From assembly GCF_014648995.1 (NCBI RefSeq), contig NZ_BMSE01000020.1:62001-126000 (forward strand): 64,000 bases of DNA. Reading direction: 5' to 3'. Shown here piece after piece: positions 33,753-41,536 of the stretch; the stretch's first letter is position 1, and every line of letters starts with the position of its first letter. The notes beneath the pieces were generated by a model. It did not search any database, was not told the origin of the DNA, and was given only the letters and a program-made list of their open reading frames with translations. The translations under genes and the position numbers were made by a program. Source of the DNA: Streptomyces massasporeus (GTDB lineage: Bacteria > Actinomycetota > Actinomycetes > Streptomycetales > Streptomycetaceae).

Positions 33753-34202
33753 TTGTCGCAGGTAGAGGAATCCATCGAGGTCCGCGTGCCGGTGCACACC
33801 GCGTACAACCAGTGGACGCAGTTCGAGTCCTTCCCCCAGTTCATGGACGGTGTCGAGCGCATCGAGCAGCGCACCGACACCCTCACGCACTGGGTGACGA
33901 AGATCGGCGGCCAGGCGCGGGAGTTCGACGCGGAGATCACCGAGCAGGTCCCGGACGAGCGCGTCGCCTGGACCACCGTGGGCGGCGAGGCGCGGCAGGC
34001 CGGTGTGGTGACGTTCCATCGCATCCAGGACGACACGACCAAGGTCATGCTGCAGATGGACTTCGACCCCAGCGGAGTGGCCGAGACCGTCGGCGACAAG
34101 CTCGGGTTCGTGAAGCGGCAGGTCTCCGGTGATCTGGCACGGTTCAAGGAGTTCATGGAGGCCCGCGGAGCGGAGACGGGCGCCTGGCGCGGCACGGTCT
34201 GA
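33753..34202 (+). CDS. SRPBCC family protein (cyclase/dehydrase-like)
   Basis: 149-residue single-domain START-like protein: SQVEESIEVRVPVHTAYNQWTQFESFPQFMDGVERIEQ at the start, THWVTKIGGQAREFDAEITEQVPDERVAWT in the middle and a C-terminal helix (FVKRQVSGDLARFKEFMEA). This variant (COG5637 type) is common next to envelope or stress genes, and its ligand is unknown. TTG 33753 is chosen because GGAGG lies 6 nt upstream and the conserved fold begins there; the frame upstream lacks a ribosome site. A 15-bp terminator follows directly. Confidence 0.85.
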   Translation: MSQVEESIEVRVPVHTAYNQWTQFESFPQFMDGVERIEQRTDTLTHWVTKIGGQAREFDAEITEQVPDERVAWTTVGGEARQAGVVTFHRIQDDTTKVMLQMDFDPSGVAETVGDKLGFVKRQVSGDLARFKEFMEARGAETGAWRGTV

Positions 34203-34213
34203 CCAGGTGTGAG

Positions 34214-34248
34214 GAGGCCGCCACCCCGGCATGGGGTGGCGGCCTCCC
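34214..34248. terminator. 15-bp hairpin terminator
   Basis: 34214-34228 (GGAGGCCGCCACCCC) pairs perfectly with 34234-34248 around GGCAT. It lies between the convergent SRPBCC and P-type ATPase genes. Confidence 0.85.
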
Positions 34249-34262
34249 GCTGTGCCCGCCCG

Positions 34263-37200
34263 CTACGCCACGGGGGCGGCGATACCGCTGCGGAAGAGCT
34301 GCCGGGCCTGCGAGCTCAGGTCGTTGAGGCGCAGGGCGAGTTGCGCCGCGGCGTCGTAGAGGGCGTGCACGGCACCTAGGCGCTCCAGGCGGGGGGCCAG
34401 GGCCGACAGGGCGATGGCCAGGGCGACGCCGGCCCAGGCGACGGGGCCGAGCGGGGTGCAGCCGAAGAAGTGGCTGACGCCGGGGGTCTGGACGAGGGCG
34501 GCGAGGACCGCGGCGGAGCCGAGGGCCGTGACCCACACCAGGGTGCTGTGGCGACGTCCGGAAAGGGTCTGGACGAGCTGGGCGCCGACCACGCCGCACA
34601 GGGCCATGGTGGTGGACCGGCGTTCGGTGCCGGGGGTGAGACGCCCGATGAGGTACGCCGCGACCGCGCCGAAGCAGGTGGTGATGCCGCGGCGGCGGAT
34701 GGAACGCAGCAGGGGCGCGCCCAGGACATCGAGGCCCATCGGGCCGGTCGCGGCGTGCTCGGCGGTCGAGGGGTCGCTGCTCGGTGTGACGGCCACGGCC
34801 ATGGCCGGGAACATGTCGGTGAGCAGGTTGACCAGCAGCAGCTGACGGGTCGACAGAGGTGAGGCGCCGGCGAGCAGGGTGCCGAGGACACTGAAGCCGA
34901 CCTCGCCTGCGTTGCCGCCGATGAGGATGCTCACCGCGTCGGCGACGCTGCGCCACAGGGCACGGCCCTCGGCGACCGCGTCCACCAGGACGGACAGGTC
35001 ACCGGTGGTGAGCACCAGGTCGGCGGCGTTGCGGGCGGCGGCGGAGCCGCGGGACTCGACGCCGACCCCGACGTCGGCGGCGCGGATGGCGGCGGCGTCG
35101 TTGGCACCGTCGCCGGCCATCGCCACGACCCGCCCGGCCTGTTGCAGGGCCTCGACGACGTGCAGTTTCTGCTCGGGGGCGACCCGGGCGATGACGCCCG
35201 CTCCGCGCAGGACCCGGACGCGTTCGCGGCGTTCCATGGCGACGAGCTCGTCGCCGGTCACCGCCTCGGTCTCCTCCGGCCAGCCCAGTTGCAGGGCGAT
35301 GGCGCGGGCGGTCTCCGGGTGGTCGCCGGTGAGCATGACGGGCAGGATGCCGGAGCGGCGCAGTTCCGCGAGCAGGGCGTGCGAGGTGTCGCGCGGGACG
35401 TCGGCGAGGGCGACGAAGCCGCAGAACTCCAGGTCCGCGAGCGGCAGGTCGAGTTCGGCCTCGGCGTCGTCGCCCCGGCAGGCGCGGCGGGCGACGGCGA
35501 GGAGGCGCAGCCCCTGCCCGGCCAGCTCGTGGGCGGTGTCCCAGGCGTGGCCGGGAAGGTCGCGGCAGGCGGGCAGGATCGTCTCGGGGGCGCCCTTGAC
35601 GACGAGGAGTTCACCCATGTCGGGGTCGCCGTCCCGGCCGATCGCGGCGGCGTAGCCGCGGCGGGTCTCGAAGGGCAGTTCGCCGGTGGGGGCCCAGCCC
35701 TGGTCGGGCGGGGCGACGTCGAGGACGGCCTCGTCGGTGGCGTGCGCGACCCTGCGGCCCTGCCCCGTCTCCTCCTGCGGGCAGGCGCGCGCGGCCAGCC
35801 GCACGATCGGGTCGGCCTGCTCGTCGTCCGTGGCGAGGACGGTGCCGTCTGCGGTGGCGACGCGGACCAGGCGCAGCTTGTTCTCGGTGAGGGTGCCGGT
35901 CTTGTCGAAGCAGACGGTGTCGACCCGGCCGAGCGCCTCCAGGGTGCGCGGGGTGCGGACCAGGACGCCGCGGCGGGACAGCCGGCGGGCCGCCGCCATC
36001 TGCGCGACGGTGGCGACGAGCGGCAGCCCCTCGGGGACGGCGGCGACGGCGACCGCGACACCACCGCTGACGGCGCGCCGGACGGGGCTGCCGCGCAGCA
36101 GGGACAGCCCGGTCACGGCCGCGCCGCCGGTGAAGGTGACCGGCAGGGCCTTGCGGGTGAGTTCCTGGAGCCGGGCCTGGACGCCGGCGGGGGGCGGGGT
36201 GCGGGCGGCGAGGGTGACGGCCCGGCCCGCCTCGGTCTGGTCGCCGGTGTCGACGACGAGGGCGGTGGCCCGTCCGGCCACGACGGTGGTGCCCTCGAAG
36301 ACCATGCAGGTGCGCTGGGCCACCGGCAGGCCGGGGGTGGCGTCGACGGACTTGGTCACCGGCAGGGACTCGCCGGTGAGTGCCGACTCGTCGACCTCCA
36401 GGCCGTCGACGTCCAGCAGCCGGGCGTCGGCGGGGACGACGTCGCCGGCGCCGAGGCTGATCTCGTCCCCGGGGCGCAGCCGGGCGGCGTCGACGGTGAC
36501 CGTGCGGGTGCCGCCGTTCTGCTTGCGGGCCTTGGGCTGCTGCCGGGCGGCGAGCCGGGCCAGGGCCTGTTCGGCGCGCAGCCGCTGGAGTCCGCCGGTC
36601 ACCGCGTTGAGGTCCATGGCGCCGACGACGAGCAGGGCGTCGACGACCGAACCGAGCAGGGCGGAGGCGACGGCGCCGGTGGCGAGGACGGGCGTGAGCG
36701 GGTCGTCGAGTTCGCGGCGTACGGCACCGGCCGCCTGCCACGTCCAGCGGGCGGGGGCGAGGGCCGGGTGCCGGGTCAGGCGGGCGGCCTGCTGCTTGGA
36801 GTGGTCGGCGAGCAGGGCGAGTCCGCGGGGCTCGCCGTCGCGGTCGGCGCGCCCGAGCCGGTCGCGTGCCTCGTGGGGTTCCAGGGCGTGCCAGGGAATG
36901 TGCAGCCGGGGTGGCGGCGGGGTCGCCCGGGCCACCCGGACGGCTTCGAGCCAGCCGGTGATCAGGGCGTTGGCGGCGGCGATGTTGACGGGCGCGTGCC
37001 GGGTGAGGGGCCACAGGAGGTGACGTCCCGGGGGCTGCCCGCCGCGGGCGACGAGGAGCCCGGACAGGGCCGCGCCGGCGCGGGCCAGGGTCTGGGAGCG
37101 GCGTCCGACGCGCCGGGCCGCGGGGATGGCCGTGAGCAGCCGCCACACGTCGGCGAGGCCGCCCGGTGCCAGCACGTCGACGCCCCAGGAGACGGCCGCC

Positions 37201-38591
37201 CGCCCGTCGGCGAGGGCGATGGCCACGTCACCGGCGGGCAGCCCGGCCGCGACGTGCCCGTCGCCGGACTCGTTCAGGCGGGCGACGGTCACGACGACGC
37301 GTCCCTCGTCCTGGAGTGCCCGTACGACGTCTCCGAACGGCTTGGCGCTCGGGGCGACCTCGTCGGCGAGGCGGGTGATGTCCTTCAGGTCGGAGCCGCC
37401 CGCGATGACGACGTGCAGTCCGGCCCTGCGGGCGGCGTCCAGCACGGCCTCGGCGAAGGGGTGGACCGGGTCGTCGGGCAAGCCGTCGTCGGTGTCGCCG
37501 GGCCGCAGGCTGCGCAGGGCGTCGGCGTGCAGGACCAGGGCGTCGGCGATCTCCAGTTGCCGCAGGCGCTCCCCATTGCGCAGGAGGATCCCGGCGTGGG
37601 CGAGGTAGGTGCCGAGGGTCGCGCCGAAGGCGGCGGGGCCGTAGCGGGCCGCCTTCGGGGATCCGGCGAGGACCGCTTCGGCCGCGTCCCTCGCGTTGTG
37701 CGTGACGAGGAGGGTGGCGGCGGCGCCGGCGAGGCTGCCGGTGCTGGCGTGGGAGGCGTACTCCGCGGCGGGGGTCACCTTGAGCGGCGGCCGGGTGTTC
37801 ACGGGGCAGGGCAGGCTGGTGCGCCGGTGGTGGCAGACGTCGTCGTGCAGCGTCTCGAAGGCCGCTGCCCTGGCCACGGCTTCGGTGAGCTGGTTGCCGC
37901 GCAGGATGCCGTCGAGCACGAGGGCGAGCGGGGTCTGGCCGATGCCGTGGGCGGCGGCGTTGGCCGCGGCGAGGACGAGTTCCATACCGGACGCGCCGAA
38001 CCGCTGCCGGAGCAGGGCCCGGAAGCGGGGGTTCTCGCGCAGCAGCGTGACGGTGGCGGTGATGATCCGCGAGGTGGGCGGCAGCCGCAGGGACCGGCCG
38101 GCCAGGGCACCGGCCGTTCCCGCGGCGTCCATCAGGATCGCCGCCGCGGTGACGCGCACCTCGGTGGGGTCCCCGGGGTGGCTGGTGTCCCGGACGTTGG
38201 GGTCGGCGCCCTCGACCAGGCCGAAACGGGTGGCGAGCTCGGTGGCCCGCTCGGTGACGCGGTCGGTGGCGGCGTCCTCGGCCACGGTGATAACCAGGCG
38301 GGACAGTCCGCCGTCCCAGTACGCCGTGAGCACGTCCGGGTGCTCGACCAGTTCCTCGGCGACCTGGCGGGCGAGGGCCCCGGCCTCGCCCCCGGGGTGC
38401 CGCAGAGCGAGGTGGAGGCGCTGCCCGGCCTTCCAGTGCTGTCCGCCGGTCAGGGCGTTGCGCGCGACGTTGCGGACGCGGCGCGTGGTGTCGTAGGCGG
38501 ACGTCACCGACCGGGCGGCGCTGCGGGCGGCGCCCGCCGCCGCCCCGGCCACGGCGCCGGCGAGCGGGGTGACGTCGAAGAGTGCGAGCAT
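34263..38591 (-). CDS. CtpI-like cation-translocating P-type ATPase, 1442 aa
   Basis: Membrane cation pump with an unusually long N-terminal half. The active half has the A-domain TGES near residue 738, the membrane motif AVPEGLPL near 853, the phosphorylation site DKTGTLTE near 895, the nucleotide site KGAPE near 1000, TGDHPETA, and the hinge GDGANDAAA near 1157, followed by C-terminal helices. The first 600 residues include soluble segments and a decayed HAD-like stretch (ADALVLHADALRSLRPGD, VIAGGSD) without the catalytic Asp, so it looks like a dead second ATPase half. This layout matches mycobacterial CtpI. Ion unknown. It follows a His-rich gene by 16 bp as its operon partner. Confidence 0.9.
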   Translation of the reverse strand: MLALFDVTPLAGAVAGAAAGAARSAARSVTSAYDTTRRVRNVARNALTGGQHWKAGQRLHLALRHPGGEAGALARQVAEELVEHPDVLTAYWDGGLSRLVITVAEDAATDRVTERATELATRFGLVEGADPNVRDTSHPGDPTEVRVTAAAILMDAAGTAGALAGRSLRLPPTSRIITATVTLLRENPRFRALLRQRFGASGMELVLAAANAAAHGIGQTPLALVLDGILRGNQLTEAVARAAAFETLHDDVCHHRRTSLPCPVNTRPPLKVTPAAEYASHASTGSLAGAAATLLVTHNARDAAEAVLAGSPKAARYGPAAFGATLGTYLAHAGILLRNGERLRQLEIADALVLHADALRSLRPGDTDDGLPDDPVHPFAEAVLDAARRAGLHVVIAGGSDLKDITRLADEVAPSAKPFGDVVRALQDEGRVVVTVARLNESGDGHVAAGLPAGDVAIALADGRAAVSWGVDVLAPGGLADVWRLLTAIPAARRVGRRSQTLARAGAALSGLLVARGGQPPGRHLLWPLTRHAPVNIAAANALITGWLEAVRVARATPPPPRLHIPWHALEPHEARDRLGRADRDGEPRGLALLADHSKQQAARLTRHPALAPARWTWQAAGAVRRELDDPLTPVLATGAVASALLGSVVDALLVVGAMDLNAVTGGLQRLRAEQALARLAARQQPKARKQNGGTRTVTVDAARLRPGDEISLGAGDVVPADARLLDVDGLEVDESALTGESLPVTKSVDATPGLPVAQRTCMVFEGTTVVAGRATALVVDTGDQTEAGRAVTLAARTPPPAGVQARLQELTRKALPVTFTGGAAVTGLSLLRGSPVRRAVSGGVAVAVAAVPEGLPLVATVAQMAAARRLSRRGVLVRTPRTLEALGRVDTVCFDKTGTLTENKLRLVRVATADGTVLATDDEQADPIVRLAARACPQEETGQGRRVAHATDEAVLDVAPPDQGWAPTGELPFETRRGYAAAIGRDGDPDMGELLVVKGAPETILPACRDLPGHAWDTAHELAGQGLRLLAVARRACRGDDAEAELDLPLADLEFCGFVALADVPRDTSHALLAELRRSGILPVMLTGDHPETARAIALQLGWPEETEAVTGDELVAMERRERVRVLRGAGVIARVAPEQKLHVVEALQQAGRVVAMAGDGANDAAAIRAADVGVGVESRGSAAARNAADLVLTTGDLSVLVDAVAEGRALWRSVADAVSILIGGNAGEVGFSVLGTLLAGASPLSTRQLLLVNLLTDMFPAMAVAVTPSSDPSTAEHAATGPMGLDVLGAPLLRSIRRRGITTCFGAVAAYLIGRLTPGTERRSTTMALCGVVGAQLVQTLSGRRHSTLVWVTALGSAAVLAALVQTPGVSHFFGCTPLGPVAWAGVALAIALSALAPRLERLGAVHALYDAAAQLALRLNDLSSQARQLFRSGIAAPVA

Positions 38592-38607
38592 CTGCTGCCG
38601 TCCCGAC

Positions 38608-39159
38608 TCAGCCCGTGGGACGGCTGTCGTGCGCGTGCCCGTGGGGCTGCTCCTCGCCGTGGTGCGCGGTGGCCTCGGCGACCTGCTTCAGCGCGGAGGC
38701 GGTGGCGGTGTCGCCGACCTTGGCGGGCTGTTCGTGGACGTGTTGTTCCGACTCCTCATGGTGGTGGGAGGGGGTGAGCCTGCCGCCCGGGCCGTGCACG
38801 GAGGTGTCCTCGTCGTCGCGGCGGGTCCGGGCGGGGCGGTGGTCCCCGGCCCCGGCGGAGTGTGTGCCGCCGTTCGGTGACGCGCCGTCGTGCTGCTGTC
38901 CGGGCCGCGGCCGGGTCAGCCATGCCACGGCCGCGCCGGTCACCGCCACCGGCCACTCCACGACTCCGGCCACGCCGAGCACCCCTGCGCCGGCGTAGAC
39001 GGCCATCCGGCGGCCTCGCGGCGAGACCGCGCCGATCCTGTCCAGCGCGTCCGTGGCCACCTTGCCCACCTGCTCCGCACCCGGCAGGTGCCGCAGGCCC
39101 GAGGCCATCGCTCGCAGCGGCTGCGGAAGATCGGACGAACGTGATGTCTCCTGGTTCAT
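38608..39159 (-). CDS. His-rich small membrane protein in the ATPase operon
   Basis: 183-residue protein starting MNQETSRSSDLPQPLRAMAS. One or two hydrophobic segments lie near 55-95 (MAVYAGAGVLGVAGVVEWPVAVTGAAVAW). A hydrophilic tail carries clusters of histidine and acidic residues (SHHHEESEQHVHEQ, HHGEEQPHGHAHD) of the kind that buffers Zn, Ni or Cu. ATG 39159 follows GGAGG at 5 nt; an ATG 12 codons upstream lacks one. It ends 16 bp before the P-type ATPase gene, so a metal-delivery or sensing role for the pump is a reasonable inference. No family recognised. Confidence 0.72.
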   Translation of the reverse strand: MNQETSRSSDLPQPLRAMASGLRHLPGAEQVGKVATDALDRIGAVSPRGRRMAVYAGAGVLGVAGVVEWPVAVTGAAVAWLTRPRPGQQHDGASPNGGTHSAGAGDHRPARTRRDDEDTSVHGPGGRLTPSHHHEESEQHVHEQPAKVGDTATASALKQVAEATAHHGEEQPHGHAHDSRPTG

Positions 39160-39572
39160 GTCGACCTCCACAAGCGCGTTGTCCAGCGGCGTCATCCGGT
39201 TTCCCAGCCTTTTGCCCCATATTCCGCCTTTGGTCGAGTATGCGCTTGTCTTGTTCGGCCGGGGTGTCAGAAGGCGGTCTCGCCGTCGTGGGGCCGCCCA
39301 TGCAGCACGTGGTGGACCCCTGCGAGCCGTCGCGGCCGGGCGGTCCGGCCCGTAGCAGCCTTGCGAGGGCGTTCGGGAGCCGCCACCCGGGGAGGAGGGG
39401 CCCGACGCCGCGTCCGGCGGCGGGCGAGCACCGGCCTGGGACCGGGCCCGGCGCTCTTCGGAAGCCGTCCGTGTCGGGCCGGGCGCGCCGGGTACCCAAT
39501 GCAGGCAAACAGGCCGTCTCGGGTCCGGACACCGCACGGGAGCGGAGCGTCCGGTTCGGCGAAGGAGTGGTC
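39160..39572. other. divergent intergenic region with a stress promoter
   Basis: 413 bp between the ATPase operon and the nucleotidyltransferase operon. Apart from the sigma-B-like promoter at 39471-39495 I see no gene here: the open frames are extensions of neighbours without ribosome sites. The 39190-39250 part is AT-richer and probably holds the minus-strand promoter. Confidence 0.6.
39471..39495 (+). promoter_or_regulatory. sigma-B-like promoter of the nucleotidyltransferase operon
   Basis: GTGT (39471-39474), 15 bp, GGGTAC (39490-39495), fitting the GNNT-N14-16-GGGTAY consensus of streptomycete sigma-B. The operon start is 77 nt downstream. Confidence 0.55.
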
Positions 39573-40250
39573 ATGACGCAGAACGGTGATGACGCGACGC
39601 TCGTCCGGCGACCGGGGGTCCCCGACCTCCGGACGGCACCGGACGGGGACGAGCCCGCGCCACCACAGGACCCGCAGGCGGACCAGCCGCTGCAGGAACT
39701 GCCCCAGGACCGCAACCAGGCGCTTCTGGAGGCCGCCAAGCAGGTCGGCGCCCTGCTCAAGCGCAAGGGTCATCTGTTCGCGCTGGCCGGCGGTGTGGCC
39801 GCGTACGCCCACGGCGGTGAGAAGAACCTGCAGCACGACGTCGATTTCGCGATCCGCCCCGAGGACGCGGAGGCGGTGGCCGCCACGCTCCATGAAGCCG
39901 GGCTGACGGTCTACACACCGCCGGAGGACTGGCTGATCAAGGCCACGTGTTTCGGTCAGCCGGTCGACATCATCTTCGAGCTGGCGCACCGGCCGGTCGG
40001 CGCGGACATGCTGGAGCGGGCGGAGGAGCTGTCGGTCGACTCGGTGCGCATGCCCGTGCTGGCCCCGACCGATCTGCTGTGGAGTCTGACCGCCGCGTTC
40101 TCCGAGCACCACTGCGACTTCGGGGCGGCCCTGCCCATCGCCCGCGCCCTGCGGGAGAAGGTCGACTGGGAGCGGGTGCGGCGCGAGTGCGGGGACGAGC
40201 CCATGCCGGCGGCCTTCTTCTTCCTCCTGGAGCGCCTGAACGTCATCTGA
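39573..40250 (+). CDS. nucleotidyltransferase-fold protein (AbiEii/DUF6036-like)
   Basis: 225-residue protein. After a 45-residue hydrophilic leader the nucleotidyltransferase core reads HLFALAGGVAAYAHGGEKNLQHDVDFAIRPEDAEAVAATL, in which GG(V)…HDVDF supplies the two metal-binding acids near residues 90-92, and PVDIIFEL gives the third. LAPTDLLWSLTAAFSEHHCDF follows. This minimal type can nucleotidylate proteins or be a degenerate regulator; no partner toxin or antitoxin is adjacent. ATG 39573 follows GAAGGAG at 5 nt. It is the first gene of a three-gene operon with BON and metallophosphoesterase proteins under a stress-type promoter. Confidence 0.82.
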   Translation: MTQNGDDATLVRRPGVPDLRTAPDGDEPAPPQDPQADQPLQELPQDRNQALLEAAKQVGALLKRKGHLFALAGGVAAYAHGGEKNLQHDVDFAIRPEDAEAVAATLHEAGLTVYTPPEDWLIKATCFGQPVDIIFELAHRPVGADMLERAEELSVDSVRMPVLAPTDLLWSLTAAFSEHHCDFGAALPIARALREKVDWERVRRECGDEPMPAAFFFLLERLNVI

Positions 40251-40260
40251 AGGAGCACCC

Positions 40261-40548
40261 ATGAGCACCCACGGTTCACAGGACGCGGGCGGCGGACCGC
40301 CGGCCGAGAACCTGGACTACCGCATCGCCCACCTCCAGGACCGCCTCGCCTCCGGTGAACTCGGTGAACTGGGCGTACGCGTCGAGGCCCGCGGCCGGAC
40401 GGTGCTGCTCACCGGCACCGTGCCCTCGGCGCCCTGCCGCGACGAGATCCTGCGCACGGTCCACGAGGAGCTCGCCGGGTTTCCGGTGCACAGCGACCTC
40501 GTGGTCACCGAGGCGTCCTCCCCCGACCACGCGGAGGAGCTCTCATGA
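40261..40548 (+). CDS. BON-domain protein
   Basis: 95-residue protein made of one BON domain: LDYRIAHLQDRLASGELGELGVRVEARGRTVLLTGTVPSAPCRDEILRTVHEEL. BON domains bind phospholipid or other envelope ligands and are common in osmotic-shock proteins. There is no signal peptide. ATG 40261 follows GAAGGAGC at 5 nt, 10 nt after the nucleotidyltransferase stop, and its own stop overlaps the next start (ATGA). Confidence 0.82.
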   Translation: MSTHGSQDAGGGPPAENLDYRIAHLQDRLASGELGELGVRVEARGRTVLLTGTVPSAPCRDEILRTVHEELAGFPVHSDLVVTEASSPDHAEELS

Positions 40549-41312
40549 TCCGCATCGCAGCCGTCGGAGACATCCACATGGGGCCCGACAGCCAGGGCGT
40601 GCTGCGCCCCGCCTTCGAGACCCTGCCCGAGTGCGCCGACCTCCTGCTGCTGGCCGGGGACCTCACCCGGCACGGCACGCCCGAGGAGATGCGGGTGGTG
40701 GCCCGGGAGATCGAGGATCTCGCCGTCCCCGTCGTCGCCGTCCTCGGCAACCACGACCATCACGACGACCGGCCGGACGAGGTCACGGCCATCCTCCGGG
40801 ACGCCGGGGCGCACGTCCTGGAAGGGCAGGCGACGGTCGTCGAGAGCGGCGGTGCGCGGATCGGCGTCGCCGGGACGAAGGGGTTCGGCGGCGGCTTCGT
40901 GGGCCGCTGCGCCGGGGAGTTCGGCGAGCCGGTGATGAAGGAGTTCGTCCGTCACTCGCGCCGGTGCGCCGACGGCCTGCGGGCCGCCCTGGAGCAGCTG
41001 GGCGAGGAGGGCTGTGACGCACGGATCGCCCTGACGCACTACTCCCCCGTCGCCGACACCCTGGCGGGCGAGCCGCTGGAGATCTACCCGTTCCTGGGGA
41101 GCTATCTGCTGGCCGAGGCGATCGACACGGCCGGGGCCGACCTCGCGGTGCACGGGCACGCGCACGCCGGCACGGAGCACGGCATGACGAGCGGCGGCGT
41201 GCGGGTGCGCAACGTGGCCCAGCCGGTCATCGGACGGGCCTTCCACGTGTACCACCTGCCGGTCCGGGAGCCCGCCGCGAGCGGCGCCGCCGCACAACAA
41301 CACGCCCACTGA
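40545..41312 (+). CDS. calcineurin-like metallophosphoesterase
   Basis: 255-residue phosphoesterase with all metal-site blocks in order: VGDIHMG (residues 7-13), LLAGDLTRHG near 36, LGNHDHHDD near 67, ALTHYSP near 162 and VHGHAHAG near 201. It hydrolyses phosphomono- or diesters with a di-metal centre; no membrane or export signal, so it acts in the cytoplasm. The start overlaps the BON gene stop as ATGA, so the three-gene operon is translationally coupled at this point. A 12-bp terminator with a T-rich tail follows. Substrate unknown. Confidence 0.9.
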   Translation: MIRIAAVGDIHMGPDSQGVLRPAFETLPECADLLLLAGDLTRHGTPEEMRVVAREIEDLAVPVVAVLGNHDHHDDRPDEVTAILRDAGAHVLEGQATVVESGGARIGVAGTKGFGGGFVGRCAGEFGEPVMKEFVRHSRRCADGLRAALEQLGEEGCDARIALTHYSPVADTLAGEPLEIYPFLGSYLLAEAIDTAGADLAVHGHAHAGTEHGMTSGGVRVRNVAQPVIGRAFHVYHLPVREPAASGAAAQQHAH

Positions 41313-41328
41313 GCACGCCTCTTCCCCT

Positions 41329-41354
41329 CCGCCGCCGGCGAACGCCGGCGGCGG
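41329..41354 (+). terminator. rho-independent-type terminator
   Basis: 41329-41340 (CCGCCGCCGGCG) pairs with 41343-41354 around AA, followed by TTTGCGTT, 17 nt after the phosphoesterase stop. Confidence 0.8.
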
Positions 41355-41433
41355 TTTGCGTTGCCCGCCACCACGCGCCCGAACCGGCCGTGTACCGCCT
41401 GTGGTGTGAACCCCTCGCACGTCGCGCCTGTTT

Positions 41434-41456
41434 CAGACATTTTGTCTGCTTAGCAT
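41434..41456 (+). promoter_or_regulatory. palindrome overlapping the phoD promoter
   Basis: CAGACA-TTT-TGTCTG (41434-41448) lies just upstream of TAGCAT (41451-41456), a plausible -10 box, in an AT-richer island 81 nt before the phosphatase ATG. A regulator bound here would cover the spacer. I do not see GTTCACC direct repeats of a PhoP box. Confidence 0.45.
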
Positions 41457-41536
41457 GCGAACTCCGCGCTCCGCACATCGGCGATGTCCCCACGCGTCCG
41501 CCCGGGGCGCACGTGCCCCGTACGAGAGGACATCAG

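Noticed and set aside
35142..38777. 1211-codon open frame antisense to the P-type ATPase
   Set aside because: Low-complexity Gly/Val/Asp translation, a mirror of GC-rich codon use on the other strand; no ribosome site or domain.
39573..40250. AbiEii-type phage defence toxin
   Set aside because: Nucleotidyltransferase core is present, but no AbiEi-like partner; it is in an operon with BON and phosphoesterase genes under a stress-type promoter.
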